DNA of 64,000 nucleotides, taken from Bacteroides helcogenes P 36-108 (GTDB lineage Bacteria > Bacteroidota > Bacteroidia > Bacteroidales > Bacteroidaceae). The notes beneath the pieces are model-generated. The model did not search any database, was not told the DNA's origin, and worked only from the letters and a program-made list of their open reading frames with translations. The stretch covers positions 3,534,001 to 3,598,000 of the forward strand of contig NC_014933.1 of NCBI RefSeq assembly GCF_000186225.1. The letters run 5' to 3'. This document shows positions 46,309-56,238 of this stretch, piece by piece; the stretch's first letter is position 1; the number at the start of each line of letters is the position of its first letter. Made by a program: the position numbers and the translations under genes.

Positions 46309-46874
46309 TGACCATAGAAGAATTTCAGCAAAAGATAGCCGATGGAGCTCCGCTTGAAGGATCAGAGATGATTGCCTTCATGCGCAAACAGAGCGACCTG
46401 TCTCGAAGAATTATTTTCGAGATAAACAGCAAGTATCATACGCCTGAAGAAATCAGAGTATTAATGAGTGAAGTCACGGGTAGAGAAATAGATGATAACT
46501 TTGGCTTGTTTCCACCCATCTATACCGACTTTGGCAAGAACATTCACTTTGGCAAGAATGTGTTTGTCAATGCCGGCTGCCATTTCCAAGACCAAGGCGG
46601 TATATGGATTGGCGATGGATGCTTAATAGGGCACAATTGCGTGATGGCCACTTTGAACCATGGTTTCCTTCCCGAACAACGCCAGAATCTCACACATAAA
46701 CCCATCGTGATTAAAAAAGGAGTATGGATTGGAGCCAACTGTACTATCCTTGGCGGTGTAACCATTGGTGAAAATGCCATCGTTGCAGCCGGATCAGTTG
46801 TCAATAAGGACGTACCTGATAATATGATTGTTGGCGGTGTGCCGGCAAAGGTTATTAAAAGCATAAAAGAGTAA
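46305..46874 (+). CDS. Hexapeptide-repeat sugar O-acetyltransferase (Maa/LacA type)
   Basis: 189 residues. A helical N-terminus (MMTIEEFQQKIADGAP) precedes a left-handed beta-helix with repeated [LIV]GxxxxI turns: IWIGDGCLIGHNCVM, NHGFLPEQRQ (catalytic His), GVWIGANCTILGGVTIGENA. This is the maltose/galactoside acetyltransferase branch. The acceptor is unknown. It overlaps the lipoprotein gene by 4 nt and is 18 nt before the DUF362 gene, so it belongs to the same operon. Confidence 0.88.
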   Translation: MMTIEEFQQKIADGAPLEGSEMIAFMRKQSDLSRRIIFEINSKYHTPEEIRVLMSEVTGREIDDNFGLFPPIYTDFGKNIHFGKNVFVNAGCHFQDQGGIWIGDGCLIGHNCVMATLNHGFLPEQRQNLTHKPIVIKKGVWIGANCTILGGVTIGENAIVAAGSVVNKDVPDNMIVGGVPAKVIKSIKE

Positions 46875-46892
46875 CTTAAAAAACATACGACA

Positions 46893-47870
46893 ATGAGAAG
46901 AATTTTATTTTTTGTGAGTATCGTCATCCTTCAACTTTCAATGGTTGATTGCATGGCACAAAATGCCACCGCCAAGCGTGTGGATAAAAGCAAGGTTTAT
47001 TTTGTAGAAGACATCACGCCCGAAAGCCTTATCAAAGTGTACGAAGCCTTGGGGCGAGAGGCAAACGGACGTGTGGCGGTGAAGATTTCCACCGGCGAGC
47101 AAGGGGGCAACAACTATCTGAAGCCCGAACTCATCAAAGACCTGGTGAAGAAAATGAACGGTACGATTGTGGAGTGCAACACGGCCTATGGGGGGTCACG
47201 TCAAGAGACTGCCAAGCATCGACAGACCATCGCCAATCATGGTTTTGACAAGATTGCCAAAGTGGATATTATGGACGAGTTTGGCGAAGTGGTCATTGAC
47301 GTGCCGGCAGGTTCTCATCTGTTGAAAAAAGACATCGTGGGCAAGGGAATGCTGAATTATGATTTCATGGTGGTGCTGTCCCATTTCAAAGGTCATGCCA
47401 TGGGCGGTTTTGGCGGTGCATTGAAAAATATTTCTATCGGTTGTGCCAGCACCAACGGCAAGGCTTACATCCATACCGGTGGCAAAGATGAAGTGCTGAA
47501 CAGTGCCACTTGGAGCAAAAACCTTTGTGGGGTGGATGAGTTCAAAGACGCCATGGCTGAATCGGCAGGTGCCATTATCAATCATTTCGGTGATAAGATT
47601 TTGTACATCAATATCATCAACAACCTGAGTGTGGATTGCGATTGCGATTCTCATCCTGCCGAACCAAAGATGAAAAACGTGGGTATTGTTGCAAGTCTCG
47701 ACCCTGTTGCCATCGACCAAGCATGTGTGGATATGGTGTTCAACAGCAACGATGAAGGAAATCGTGACTTGGTGGAACGCATTGTATCTCGACATGGCAC
47801 ACGTATCCTTTATTGGGCACAGAAACTCAATGTGGGTTCACGAGACTATGAACTGATTCATGTAAAATAG
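46893..47870 (+). CDS. Secreted DUF362-family protein
   Basis: 325 residues with a signal peptide (MRRILFFVSIVILQLSMVDC then MAQN). The DUF362 core is present: VAVKISTGEQGGNNYLKPEL, VVLSHFKGHAMGGFGGALKN and the C-terminal VASLDPVAIDQACVDMVFN. Many DUF362 proteins carry an attached ferredoxin domain; none is present here, but CDCDSHPAEP is a Cys/Asp cluster that could bind metal. The function is unknown. Export to the periplasm plus a TonB receptor downstream suggests handling of an imported metal or cofactor. Confidence 0.88.
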   Translation: MRRILFFVSIVILQLSMVDCMAQNATAKRVDKSKVYFVEDITPESLIKVYEALGREANGRVAVKISTGEQGGNNYLKPELIKDLVKKMNGTIVECNTAYGGSRQETAKHRQTIANHGFDKIAKVDIMDEFGEVVIDVPAGSHLLKKDIVGKGMLNYDFMVVLSHFKGHAMGGFGGALKNISIGCASTNGKAYIHTGGKDEVLNSATWSKNLCGVDEFKDAMAESAGAIINHFGDKILYINIINNLSVDCDCDSHPAEPKMKNVGIVASLDPVAIDQACVDMVFNSNDEGNRDLVERIVSRHGTRILYWAQKLNVGSRDYELIHVK

Positions 47871-47931
47871 AAATCAGACGAGTAATCAGATATATCGATA
47901 ATGAAGAATAGAATAAACAAATAAAATAAGG

Positions 47932-49815
47932 ATGAAAAAGCAAATTATTACTACGGCAATAGCGGCTATTCTTATCCCGACAATAACCCAAGCACAAGAT
48001 GCGCTTCTGTCACAGAAGAGTTATTCATTGGACGAGGTGGTAGTGACGGGCACACGCACTGAAACGGATGTGCGTCACCTCTCGCAAACCGTTTCGGTCA
48101 TAAATAGGAAAAGTATTGAACAGGCGCACCAATCTGCCCTGTTGCCTATCCTTACCGAACAGATACCCGGCCTTTTTACCACTGCACGTGGTGTATTGGG
48201 GTACGGAGTCTCAGGAGGTGCGGCAGGAGGAATCTCACTTCGTGGTCTTGGTGGTGGACAAGGACGGCTCATGGCTCTCATTGACGGACATCCGCAATAT
48301 ATGGGAATGTTCGGGCATCCTATCTCGGATGCTTATCAGTCGCTTATGGCTGAACGGGTGGAGGTGCTGCGTGGCCCTGCTTCCATGCTCTATGGTTCAA
48401 ATGCCATGGGTGGCGTTATCAATATTGTTACACGCCGGATGCTGGAAGACGGCATCAAGACGGGTGTCAATATCGGCTATGGCTCTTACAATACGTTGGA
48501 GACAGAGGTAACAAACCGTATTCGCAAGGGACGCTTTTCGAGTGTGGTCAGCGGTTCATACAACCGTACTGACGGACACCGTACCGACATGAACTTTGAA
48601 CAAGTTGGTGGCTATGCCAAATTGGGCTATGAACTTTCAAATGTCTGGAATATGCGCGCCGATGTGAACATTACTCATTTCAACGCTTCGCAGCCGGGTG
48701 CAACTACTGCTCCATTGACTGATGCCGACCAGCGTGTGACACGTGGCATGACTTCTTTTGCACTTGAGAACAAGTCAGACCGCACATCGGGTGCGTTGAG
48801 CTTCTTCTATAACTGGGGCAAACATTGGATAAACGACGGTTACAATTCCGACAAGGGAGAAGAACCGTTGGACTACCGTTTCAACTCACTTGACAACATG
48901 ATGGGTGTATCTCTTTATCAAAGTGCCGCTTTCTTTAAAGGCAATCGGGTGACAGCAGGTGCAGATTACTTCCGTTTCGGAGGTGAAGCGTGGAACAAAT
49001 TTCTGGATGGAAAGCGCACGAATATTGTGGATAAAGCCGAAAATGAAGTCGCGGGGTATCTGGATTTCCGTCAGGACATAAAGACTTGGCTGACACTGGA
49101 TGCCGGAGTGCGTATCGACCACCATTCACGCATCGGCACAGAGTGGATTCCGCAAGCAGGTGTTTCATTCCACCTGCCAAGTTCCATTGAGGTAAAGGTT
49201 TCTGCAAGCAAGGGATTCCGCTATCCCACTATCCGTGAGATGTATATGTTCCCGCCACAGAACCCGGACTTGCAGCCCGAACGTATGTGGAACTACGAGT
49301 TGGCTTTCTCTCAGCGATTGCTCGACGGAAGACTTTCCTATGGTGTCAATATCTTCTATATAGATGGCGAGAATCTGATTCTGACATTGCCCAATCCCAA
49401 TGGTAGCGGACGATTGAATCAGAACTCAGGCAAGATTTATCATTCGGGATTTGAGTTGCAGACGGGCTATCGCATCAGCAAGGCCTGGTCGGTAGATGCC
49501 AATTACAGTTTCCTGCACATGGAAAATCCGGTAGTGGCTGCACCCGAGCATAAATTATATGCAGGAGCAAACTATACACAAGGGCGTTGGTCTGTCTCTT
49601 CCGGGGTACAATATGTGGCAGGGCTTTATACATCCACCTCACCCGAAACAAAAGAAGACTTTACATTGTGGAATGTCAGAGGCTCCTATCAGGCAGCCAA
49701 AGGAGTTGCCTTATGGTTACGTGGAGAGAACCTGCTTGCACAGCGATATGAAATTAATGCAGGATACCCGATGCCACGTGCAACCGTAATGGCGGGTTTG
49801 AAAATTGATTTTTAA
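47932..49815 (+). CDS. TonB-dependent outer-membrane receptor (siderophore/cobalamin type)
   Basis: 627 residues with a signal peptide (MKKQIITTAIAAILIPTITQ). TonB box region SLDEVVVTGTRTET, plug domain with VEVLRGPASMLYGSNAMGGV and INIVTRR, then a 22-strand-type barrel ending MAGLKIDF with terminal Phe. The short length and lack of a carboxypeptidase-like N-domain and SusD partner separate it from SusC glycan importers; it resembles metal-chelate or vitamin receptors. The plug has an unusual Gly-rich stretch (GVSGGAAGGISLRGLGGGQG). Last gene of the accessory operon. Confidence 0.92.
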   Translation: MKKQIITTAIAAILIPTITQAQDALLSQKSYSLDEVVVTGTRTETDVRHLSQTVSVINRKSIEQAHQSALLPILTEQIPGLFTTARGVLGYGVSGGAAGGISLRGLGGGQGRLMALIDGHPQYMGMFGHPISDAYQSLMAERVEVLRGPASMLYGSNAMGGVINIVTRRMLEDGIKTGVNIGYGSYNTLETEVTNRIRKGRFSSVVSGSYNRTDGHRTDMNFEQVGGYAKLGYELSNVWNMRADVNITHFNASQPGATTAPLTDADQRVTRGMTSFALENKSDRTSGALSFFYNWGKHWINDGYNSDKGEEPLDYRFNSLDNMMGVSLYQSAAFFKGNRVTAGADYFRFGGEAWNKFLDGKRTNIVDKAENEVAGYLDFRQDIKTWLTLDAGVRIDHHSRIGTEWIPQAGVSFHLPSSIEVKVSASKGFRYPTIREMYMFPPQNPDLQPERMWNYELAFSQRLLDGRLSYGVNIFYIDGENLILTLPNPNGSGRLNQNSGKIYHSGFELQTGYRISKAWSVDANYSFLHMENPVVAAPEHKLYAGANYTQGRWSVSSGVQYVAGLYTSTSPETKEDFTLWNVRGSYQAAKGVALWLRGENLLAQRYEINAGYPMPRATVMAGLKIDF

Positions 49816-49839
49816 GGAATATGAGATTATTAAAGGCAA

Positions 49840-50472
49840 ATGGCATCTATAGAGAAGTATATGAATGAAATTGAGCATATACTATATAGTGACACTACTT
49901 CAGACTTGACATTGCTTTACAGAGATTACATTGACATGGATACTTTTGCCGATTGGTGGCTGGTGCACGAACTGGCACAGAATGCAGAACCTAATGGACC
50001 GAGAAGTTGCTATATGTACAAGGATAAGGAGGGATTACTGAAAGCCGGTCCGGTATGGGACTTCGACTTGGCTTTCATCTCTGTTGGCTTGGATAAAGGC
50101 GGAGACATTCGTCCCTCACGATTGAATAGAACAGATGTTGTACTGCTGACGGGTGACAGCATTTATAACCGTCGTGCCCTCTGGTATGACTGTCTTCTGC
50201 AAGACAAACAGTTCTTGACACGGGTAAAGGAAAGATGGCACAAATTGGAGCCTCGATTCAGAGCCTTGACAAACGACATAGACCGTTGGCAGGCACTGAT
50301 TGAAAAGTCAGCCATTGCCGATGAACAACTATGGAAAGGACAAGACCCTGCACGCTTTGATACTTTCACCTCCTTTCATTCATCTGTATCCAATTTGAAA
50401 CAAGTCTATTTATATAGGATAGAGAGTTTGAACAAGTTATTGCACCAGAAGCAATGTTTGGAGAAGAATTAA
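49840..50472 (+). pseudogene. 5'-truncated CotH kinase-family gene
   Basis: 210 residues corresponding to the C-terminal half of a CotH-like secreted kinase: IDMDTFADWWLVHELAQNAE, GPRSCYMYKDKEG and AGPVWDFDLAF (the catalytic Asp region). The N-terminal signal and nucleotide-binding half of the usual ~450-residue protein are missing, and an in-frame stop lies directly upstream. It starts 24 nt after the TonB receptor, so it marks the boundary of the accessory block. Whether it is expressed is unknown. Confidence 0.75.
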
Positions 50473-50792
50473 TAAGTAGAATCCCCAATTGAACTTTTAG
50501 CTCTTATTCTCTCAATCTGAAAACCGCCAATTTGAAGCACGTGAGAATCGGGGGCGAATGATAAGAGAATAAATGACGCAAATGTGCGCCATTTCAGGGG
50601 ATGATCTACGCTTCGCATAGATGCATAAGCACAATAACATGACATTAAGCGGCAGACTGATTCCGTTAGGCCGATCCAACATATTCAAAGGACGTTTCTG
50701 GTAGGTCCCTTACAAATTATATAGCCTCATTCCGTTGCAAATCGCTTAAAAAGTGTACATTTGCAACGTTTTTTTATTAAGCACCAACTTTC
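50473..50792. other. Intergenic stretch before the LuxR-type regulator
   Basis: About 320 nt without a recognised gene. It contains a small dyad (ATCTACGCTTCGCATAGAT, near 50607-50625) and, at its right end, TACATTTG (about 50756-50763), a -7-like element 30 nt before the regulator. Given the truncated cotH at its left side, it may be recombination scar. Confidence 0.45.
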
Positions 50793-51455
50793 ATGAGAGA
50801 ATTCATAATAGCAGACAATCAAGATATCACCAAAGCAGGTATGCTGTTTCTGCTGGGCAATCAGAAAGACACATCTCTGTTGCTGGAAGCAGACAACAAG
50901 GCGGAGTTAATACAACAATTGCGTATACATCCTGCCGCAGTCGTTGTTTTGGATTATACTTTGTTTGATTTTTCCGGAGCAGAGGAGTTGATAGTTTTGC
51001 ATGAACGCTTCAAAGAATCGGATTGGCTGCTGTTTTCCGATGAATTGAGCATATCTTTCCTGCGACAAATATTATTCAGCAGTATGGCATTCGGAATTGT
51101 ATTGAAAGACAGCTCCAAAGAGGAAATCCTGACGGCACTGCAATGCGCGTCAAGAAAAGAACGCTTCATCTGCAATCATGTCAGTAACTTGCTGCTTTCG
51201 GGCAACGGCAATTCCTCCCCTATCCATCCACCCGTTAAGAATGACTTGCTGACAGCCGCCGAACGAAGTATATTGAAAGAAATTGCCTTAGGAAAAACTA
51301 CCAAAGAAATAGCAGCCGAAAAGAATTTGAGCTTCCATACAGTAAACAGTCACAGGAAAAACATTTTCCGGAAGCTGAGCGTCAACAACGCACATGAAGC
51401 CACCAAATATGCGATGAAAGCAGGCATAGTGGATCTGGTAGAATATTACATATAG
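50793..51455 (+). CDS. LuxR/NarL-type response regulator
   Basis: 220 residues. Receiver-like domain (1-~125) with ADNQD, a central Asp in VVVLDYT and the conserved Lys in GIVLKDSS, then a LuxR helix-turn-helix (LLTAAERSILKEIALGKTTK, EIAAEKNLSFHTVNSHRKN). No kinase is adjacent. The target genes cannot be read. This stand-alone type occurs in many Bacteroides genomes. Regulation may be through its own -7 box about 30 nt upstream. Confidence 0.9.
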   Translation: MREFIIADNQDITKAGMLFLLGNQKDTSLLLEADNKAELIQQLRIHPAAVVVLDYTLFDFSGAEELIVLHERFKESDWLLFSDELSISFLRQILFSSMAFGIVLKDSSKEEILTALQCASRKERFICNHVSNLLLSGNGNSSPIHPPVKNDLLTAAERSILKEIALGKTTKEIAAEKNLSFHTVNSHRKNIFRKLSVNNAHEATKYAMKAGIVDLVEYYI

Positions 51456-51475
51456 CACTATCCCTACGGATATTC

Positions 51476-52540
51476 TCACAAACAAATTTCACCGCTACCG
51501 ATACAGAGCCGTGAAGCAACATCATAGACCACTCCAAACTGTCCGGGAGCAATACCCTGCAATTTTTCATCCGAAACAATGTGATAGCCTCCTTCCTCCC
51601 GCAACAACCGTCCTTTTATGAATTCCGGAGTATGACGTATTTTGAAAGTGACCTTTATGTCATTTTCCACATCCCCCCACGGATTATCCGTGATAAAATG
51701 AAAATCGCGTATGCAGAATTCATTACCAAATTGCTGCTCCGTATTGTATCCACGAGAGACGTAAACCACATTACCGTCCACATCTTTGCGAACGACAAAC
51801 CAAGGACCACCACTCAATCCCAATCCTTTTCGCTGGCCAATGGTATGAAACCAATATCCACGGTGTTTGCCTATTTTTTTGCCTGTCTCCAGTTCCACAA
51901 TATCACCTTCACGCTCTCCGAGAAAACGGCGTACGAAGTCATTATAATTAATCTTTCCCAAGAAACAGATTCCTTGGCTGTCACGGCGTCTGGCACTGGG
52001 CAGCTTGGCACGCAGTGCTATGTCACGAACCTCATGTTTCATCAGTCCACCCAAAGGAAACATCAGTTTGGAAACTTGCAGATAATCTATCTGCGCAAGA
52101 AAATCGGTCTGATCCTTTACCGGATCCACAGCAGTTCCCAGCCATATCTTGCCGGTCTGAAGAACCGTAGTGGCATAATGGCCGGTAGCGGTAAAATCAA
52201 AATCTTTCCCCGCCCGACGTTCAAAACAACCGAACTTTATGAGTTTATTGCACATTACATCCGGATTCGGAGTCAGCCCCCGGCTGATTTTATCAATAGC
52301 ATAAGCAGCCACATTATCCCAATACTCCCGATGCAAATCTACCACTTCCAATGGCAATCCGTAACGACGGGCGATTGCAGAAGCTATTTCCAAATCTTCC
52401 TCCGCAGCGCAATCCATATAATCAGCATCGTCCTTCCCTATTTTTATATAAAATAGGGAAGGACGGTAACCTTGTTCACAAAGAAGATGCACGACCACTG
52501 AACTATCGACACCTCCTGATAATAATACTGCAATATTCAT
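51476..52540 (-). CDS. mnmA: tRNA-specific 2-thiouridylase
   Basis: About 354 residues from ATG 52540 (an earlier frame start overlaps metY's end). PP-loop motif [15 protein letters not shown] at the N-terminus, CNKLIKFG and [13 protein letters not shown] with the two catalytic cysteines, and a C-terminal beta-barrel domain. It makes s2U34 in tRNAs for Lys, Glu and Gln. It lies 10 nt downstream of the homocysteine synthase gene, suggesting co-transcription and a loose link to sulfur supply. Confidence 0.94.
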   Translation of the reverse strand: MNIAVLLSGGVDSSVVVHLLCEQGYRPSLFYIKIGKDDADYMDCAAEEDLEIASAIARRYGLPLEVVDLHREYWDNVAAYAIDKISRGLTPNPDVMCNKLIKFGCFERRAGKDFDFTATGHYATTVLQTGKIWLGTAVDPVKDQTDFLAQIDYLQVSKLMFPLGGLMKHEVRDIALRAKLPSARRRDSQGICFLGKINYNDFVRRFLGEREGDIVELETGKKIGKHRGYWFHTIGQRKGLGLSGGPWFVVRKDVDGNVVYVSRGYNTEQQFGNEFCIRDFHFITDNPWGDVENDIKVTFKIRHTPEFIKGRLLREEGGYHIVSDEKLQGIAPGQFGVVYDVASRLCIGSGEICL

Positions 52541-52550
52541 TCTATAATCT

Positions 52551-53840
52551 CTAAATTCTATCAAATGCCTGGGACAGATCCTCCAAAATATCATCAATGT
52601 GCTCAGTTCCTACCGACAAGCGCACGGTGGAAGGTGTAATGTGCTGCTGCGCCAATTCTTCCGGTGTCATTTGTGAATGAGTAGTGGTGTAGGGATGAAT
52701 TACAAGGCTCTTCACATCTGCCACATTGGCCAGTAACGAAAAGATTTGCAGAGAGTCTATGAATTTCCATGCCTCCTGCTCTCCTCCTCTTATCTCAAAG
52801 GTAAAGATACTGCCGGCTCCATTTGGAAAGTATTTTTGGTAGAGTACATGATCAGGATGGTCGGGCAATGAAGGATGATTCACCTTTGCCACCTTCGGAT
52901 GCTTTCTCAGGAAATCTACCACCTTCAACGCATTCGCCACATGACGTTCCACCCTCAATGACAATGTTTCCAAACCTTGCAATAAAATGAAAGCATTGAA
53001 AGGCGAAATAGTGGCGCCGGTATCACGTAGCACGACAGCACGTATGCGGGTGACGAACGCAGCAACTCCTGCAACATCGGCAAAAACAGCGCCATGATAA
53101 CTGGGATCGGGCTTGGCAAGCGTAGGAAACTTGTCTGCATTTGCCTTCCAGTCAAACGTTCCCCCATCCACAATGACACCCCCCAAGCTGGTTCCGTGTC
53201 CGCCGATGAATTTCGTAGCCGAGTGGATTACAATATCCGCGCCATGCTCAATGGGACGGATCAAATAAGGAGTACCGAAAGTATTATCCACAATCAAAGG
53301 TATATTGTGACGATGAGCTACAGCAGCCACTGCATCAAGGTTGGTTACATCAGAGTTGGGATTTCCAAAAGTCTCCACATAAACCACTTTTGTATTGGGG
53401 CGGATGGCAGTTTCGAGCGCCTGAAGGTCGTTGACATTGACTATGCTATTTTCAATACCTTGCGAAACCAATGTATGTGTGATCAAATTGAAAGAACCGC
53501 CATACAGGTTGTCGGCAGCCACAATATGGTCACCTACACCAAGAATATTCTGTAAAGCGTATGCCACAGCCGCTGCTCCCGAAGCCACAGCAAGTCCGGC
53601 CACTCCACCTTCAAGAATGGCCACGCGCTGTTCGAAAACTTCTTGTGTGGAGTTTGTCAGACGCCCGTAGATATTTCCTGCATCACGAAGTCCGAAACGG
53701 TCAGCGGCGTGTTGCGAATTACGGAACACATACGAGGTAGTCTGATAAATGGGTACGGCACGAGCATCTGTTGCCGGATCTGGCTGCTCTTGTCCTACAT
53801 GAATTTGTAAAGTCTCAAAGTGCAATTTCTTTGCTTCCAT
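52551..53840 (-). CDS. metY: O-acetylhomoserine sulfhydrylase (homocysteine synthase)
   Basis: 429 residues from ATG 53840; the longer frame from 53876 is less typical. Cys/Met metabolism PLP family: [44 protein letters not shown] and the PLP-lysine motif [16 protein letters not shown]. It forms homocysteine from O-acetylhomoserine and sulfide, feeding MetH. A minus-strand -7 box (TATCTTTG, 53887-53894) lies 47 nt upstream. O-succinylhomoserine enzymes are close relatives; length and the [20 protein letters not shown] start favour MetY. Confidence 0.93.
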   Translation of the reverse strand: MEAKKLHFETLQIHVGQEQPDPATDARAVPIYQTTSYVFRNSQHAADRFGLRDAGNIYGRLTNSTQEVFEQRVAILEGGVAGLAVASGAAAVAYALQNILGVGDHIVAADNLYGGSFNLITHTLVSQGIENSIVNVNDLQALETAIRPNTKVVYVETFGNPNSDVTNLDAVAAVAHRHNIPLIVDNTFGTPYLIRPIEHGADIVIHSATKFIGGHGTSLGGVIVDGGTFDWKANADKFPTLAKPDPSYHGAVFADVAGVAAFVTRIRAVVLRDTGATISPFNAFILLQGLETLSLRVERHVANALKVVDFLRKHPKVAKVNHPSLPDHPDHVLYQKYFPNGAGSIFTFEIRGGEQEAWKFIDSLQIFSLLANVADVKSLVIHPYTTTHSQMTPEELAQQHITPSTVRLSVGTEHIDDILEDLSQAFDRI

Positions 53841-53886
53841 TGTCTTTTGTATTATAGGTGAATAATTTCTTTCCATTCTGATGTTG

Positions 53887-53894
53887 CAAAGATA
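53887..53894 (-). promoter_or_regulatory. -7 element of metY
   Basis: TATCTTTG on the minus strand matches TAnnTTTG. A TTG lies at a short 17-nt spacing, so the -33 box is imperfect. Divergent from the S41 protease promoter. Confidence 0.6.
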
Positions 53895-53973
53895 ATGGGA
53901 AGTATTGATGCAACCTATGGCACATGATAGGGAATTTTATACCATATTTGTGGTAGATAAACAAACTATTTTC

Positions 53974-53981
53974 TAATTTTG
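53974..53981 (+). promoter_or_regulatory. -7 element immediately before the S41 protease start codon
   Basis: TAATTTTG matches TAnnTTTG but ends only 5 nt before the ATG at 53987. If used, the transcript would be almost leaderless. A TTTG lies 23 nt further upstream, slightly longer than the usual spacing. Confidence 0.5.
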
Positions 53982-53986
53982 CGGCT

Positions 53987-55363
53987 ATGAAAGCAAGAAA
54001 TATACTGATATTCATATTGGGAGCCTTGATTTTTCCCGCTTATCTGGCTTCCTGCGGAGAAGACCGATGGGCAGCCTATGCCGAACAAACCAAAACAGAC
54101 CTATGGATTGACGACACAATGCGGGTGTGGTACTATTGGAATGAAAATATGCCTGCCAGCAAGTATCTGAACTATTTCTCCGCCCCATCTACTTTTTTCA
54201 CTTCGCTGTTGTCTTCAAGCGACAAGTTCTCCAGCATAGATAGCTTGACAAGTGCTGTTTCCACCCGCAGCATCCCCTATACAGACTACAGCTACGGATT
54301 TCAGTTCACAACAAACCGGGTGGAAGGCAATGACACCGCCCTATATGCCCATGTGCTCTATGTTGCCGATGAAAGTCCCGCATCTGCCATCAATCTGAAA
54401 CGCGGTGATTGGATTATGGACATGAACGGTGAACCCATCACCTCAAAGAATTATGCCAAACTCTATGGCAGCGCTGCCATGCAACTTACAGTGGGTTATT
54501 ACGACGCAGACAATGACACGATTGTGGCCTATAACGAACCGAGGCAGATTGTATCAGCACGCAGCATCAATGATAATCCCGTGCATTATACAAATGTATA
54601 TACCAGTGGCAGCAAGAAAATCGGCTATCTGGTTTACAATCATTTCAGTTCGGGCGTCACGGAAAGCAGCCAGGAATACAACAACAACTTGCGCAAAGCA
54701 TTCCGTGAATTTTCATCTCATGGAGTCAGCGAATTCATCCTGGACTTACGTTACAACAACGGAGGCCTGCTGAGCTGTGCCGAACTGCTGTGTGCCATGC
54801 TTGCCCCTGCATCGGCATTTGGACAAGAACTCGGATATTTAGAATTCAATAACCGCACCAATCCGCGCAACGTACCTTTCACTTTGAATAAAGAACTGAT
54901 ACAAAATGGTGCAAACCTCAACCTGAGTACCTTATATGTACTCACCAGTAACCAGACAGCCTCTGCTTCGGAAATGGTAATCAATTGTCTCAAACCTTTG
55001 ATGAATAACGTAATTATTATAGGCTCCACTACGGTGGGAAAGAATGTGGGTTCTCTCACCTTCTCCAATCCGGACCTTAAAATAACCATGAGTCCGATTG
55101 TCTGCAAAATTTATAATTCTGAAGGAAAGTCTGATTATGAGTCAGGATTCACTCCGCAGTATTCAGTCAGCGAGAACAATGACATGGCCCGTTTTCTGCC
55201 TTTCGGAAATACCAATGAGATAATGTTAGCTACTGCACTGGAACTGATTTCCAAAGGTACTGTCACAAAATCCACAACTAATACTTCTCCGAAAACGGCT
55301 GTCATCAACAACTCCATTGAGCGCCGTGCCAACCATTCCGTGAAATTAAACAAGAAAAAATGA
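53987..55363 (+). CDS. S41-family (C-terminal-processing-type) protease lipoprotein
   Basis: 458 residues. Lipoprotein signal MKARNILIFILGALIFPAYL then ASC. A helical N-domain precedes a PDZ-like region (VADESPASAINLKRGDWIMD) and the tail-specific protease domain: SEFILDLRYNNGG, and SNQTASASEMVINCLK with the catalytic Ser, then VGKNVGS with the Lys. Related Bacteroides proteins sit on the cell surface or in the periplasm and degrade or process peptides. It overlaps the DUF4595 gene by 4 nt. Confidence 0.92.
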   Translation: MKARNILIFILGALIFPAYLASCGEDRWAAYAEQTKTDLWIDDTMRVWYYWNENMPASKYLNYFSAPSTFFTSLLSSSDKFSSIDSLTSAVSTRSIPYTDYSYGFQFTTNRVEGNDTALYAHVLYVADESPASAINLKRGDWIMDMNGEPITSKNYAKLYGSAAMQLTVGYYDADNDTIVAYNEPRQIVSARSINDNPVHYTNVYTSGSKKIGYLVYNHFSSGVTESSQEYNNNLRKAFREFSSHGVSEFILDLRYNNGGLLSCAELLCAMLAPASAFGQELGYLEFNNRTNPRNVPFTLNKELIQNGANLNLSTLYVLTSNQTASASEMVINCLKPLMNNVIIIGSTTVGKNVGSLTFSNPDLKITMSPIVCKIYNSEGKSDYESGFTPQYSVSENNDMARFLPFGNTNEIMLATALELISKGTVTKSTTNTSPKTAVINNSIERRANHSVKLNKKK

Positions 55364-56226
55364 GAATAAAACACTATCTGACAGGCATTATATTCTGTCT
55401 CCTTATAGCAGCCTGCAATGACAAAGAAGACACAATGCGGACAACAGGCATAGAAGGCATTGCAAAGACCTCACTGTCCAAAATACAATTGTCTGAAACC
55501 AGACACGATGACGCCCAAGCCGTCACCATTACACAATCCTACGTTTTCTTTCCCTCAGGCTGGCTGCAAAGCCACAGCACCATACAAAGCTATATGGCAA
55601 TTGAAGAAGATATAAAGCAGGAAAATATCACCGACATCGTCTATACTGACCATCGAGCAACGATAACCGATGATTTCGGCAACATATCTACCTATATTCT
55701 GAATGATAAAGGGTATGCCACAGTCTGTACAAGACAGGAAGCCGGTGGAAGAACTCGCACATATACCTTCTCTTATCTTACAGACACCAAAAACAATAAA
55801 TCTTACCTGACAAATATTACCGAAATACAAGAAGATGGAACAACCTATGCTTCCATTGACATAGACTGTAATGATCTTCACTCCCTGCGCATCACTTGGA
55901 AAGTGGATGCCTCTTACGAACAGGCTTACACGGCAACTACAATTTCATCAGGCAATGAAACTGCAAATTTATCTGAAATTCCCATCCTGTTCTTGTCTGA
56001 GCTTTATCCTCTATCATTGCACCCGGCAGCCCTATACGGCAAAATATTGGGAGAACCGCTTCCGGCATTAACTGCCCAAATCATTCCAGACGGGAATGCT
56101 GAGAGCAAAGAAATCGTCAGTTATTCATATACCACCGATGAACGTGGTATTGTGACTTCATGCAAAGAAGTTACAAACAGCTACGGTAAAAACTATGTCC
56201 GTACTATAAATTATACAATAGAATAA
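55360..56226 (+). CDS. DUF4595-type lipoprotein
   Basis: 288 residues. Lipoprotein signal MRIKHYLTGIIFCLLIAAC. The body consists of beta-rich repeats with patterns such as ITDDFGNISTYILNDKGYAT and SYTTDERGIVTSCKEV, which resemble the DUF4595/YD-like repeats of Bacteroidetes surface proteins. Its start overlaps the protease stop (ATGA), so the two lipoproteins are probably made together and may work together. No function is known. Confidence 0.75.
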   Translation: MRIKHYLTGIIFCLLIAACNDKEDTMRTTGIEGIAKTSLSKIQLSETRHDDAQAVTITQSYVFFPSGWLQSHSTIQSYMAIEEDIKQENITDIVYTDHRATITDDFGNISTYILNDKGYATVCTRQEAGGRTRTYTFSYLTDTKNNKSYLTNITEIQEDGTTYASIDIDCNDLHSLRITWKVDASYEQAYTATTISSGNETANLSEIPILFLSELYPLSLHPAALYGKILGEPLPALTAQIIPDGNAESKEIVSYSYTTDERGIVTSCKEVTNSYGKNYVRTINYTIE

Positions 56227-56238
56227 GACTCACGAAAC

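Noticed and set aside
47196..47795. 199-codon minus-strand frame
   Set aside because: Fully antisense to the DUF362 gene, with a His-rich shadow composition.
51581..52456. 291-codon plus-strand frame
   Set aside because: Antisense to mnmA, which has all its catalytic motifs intact.
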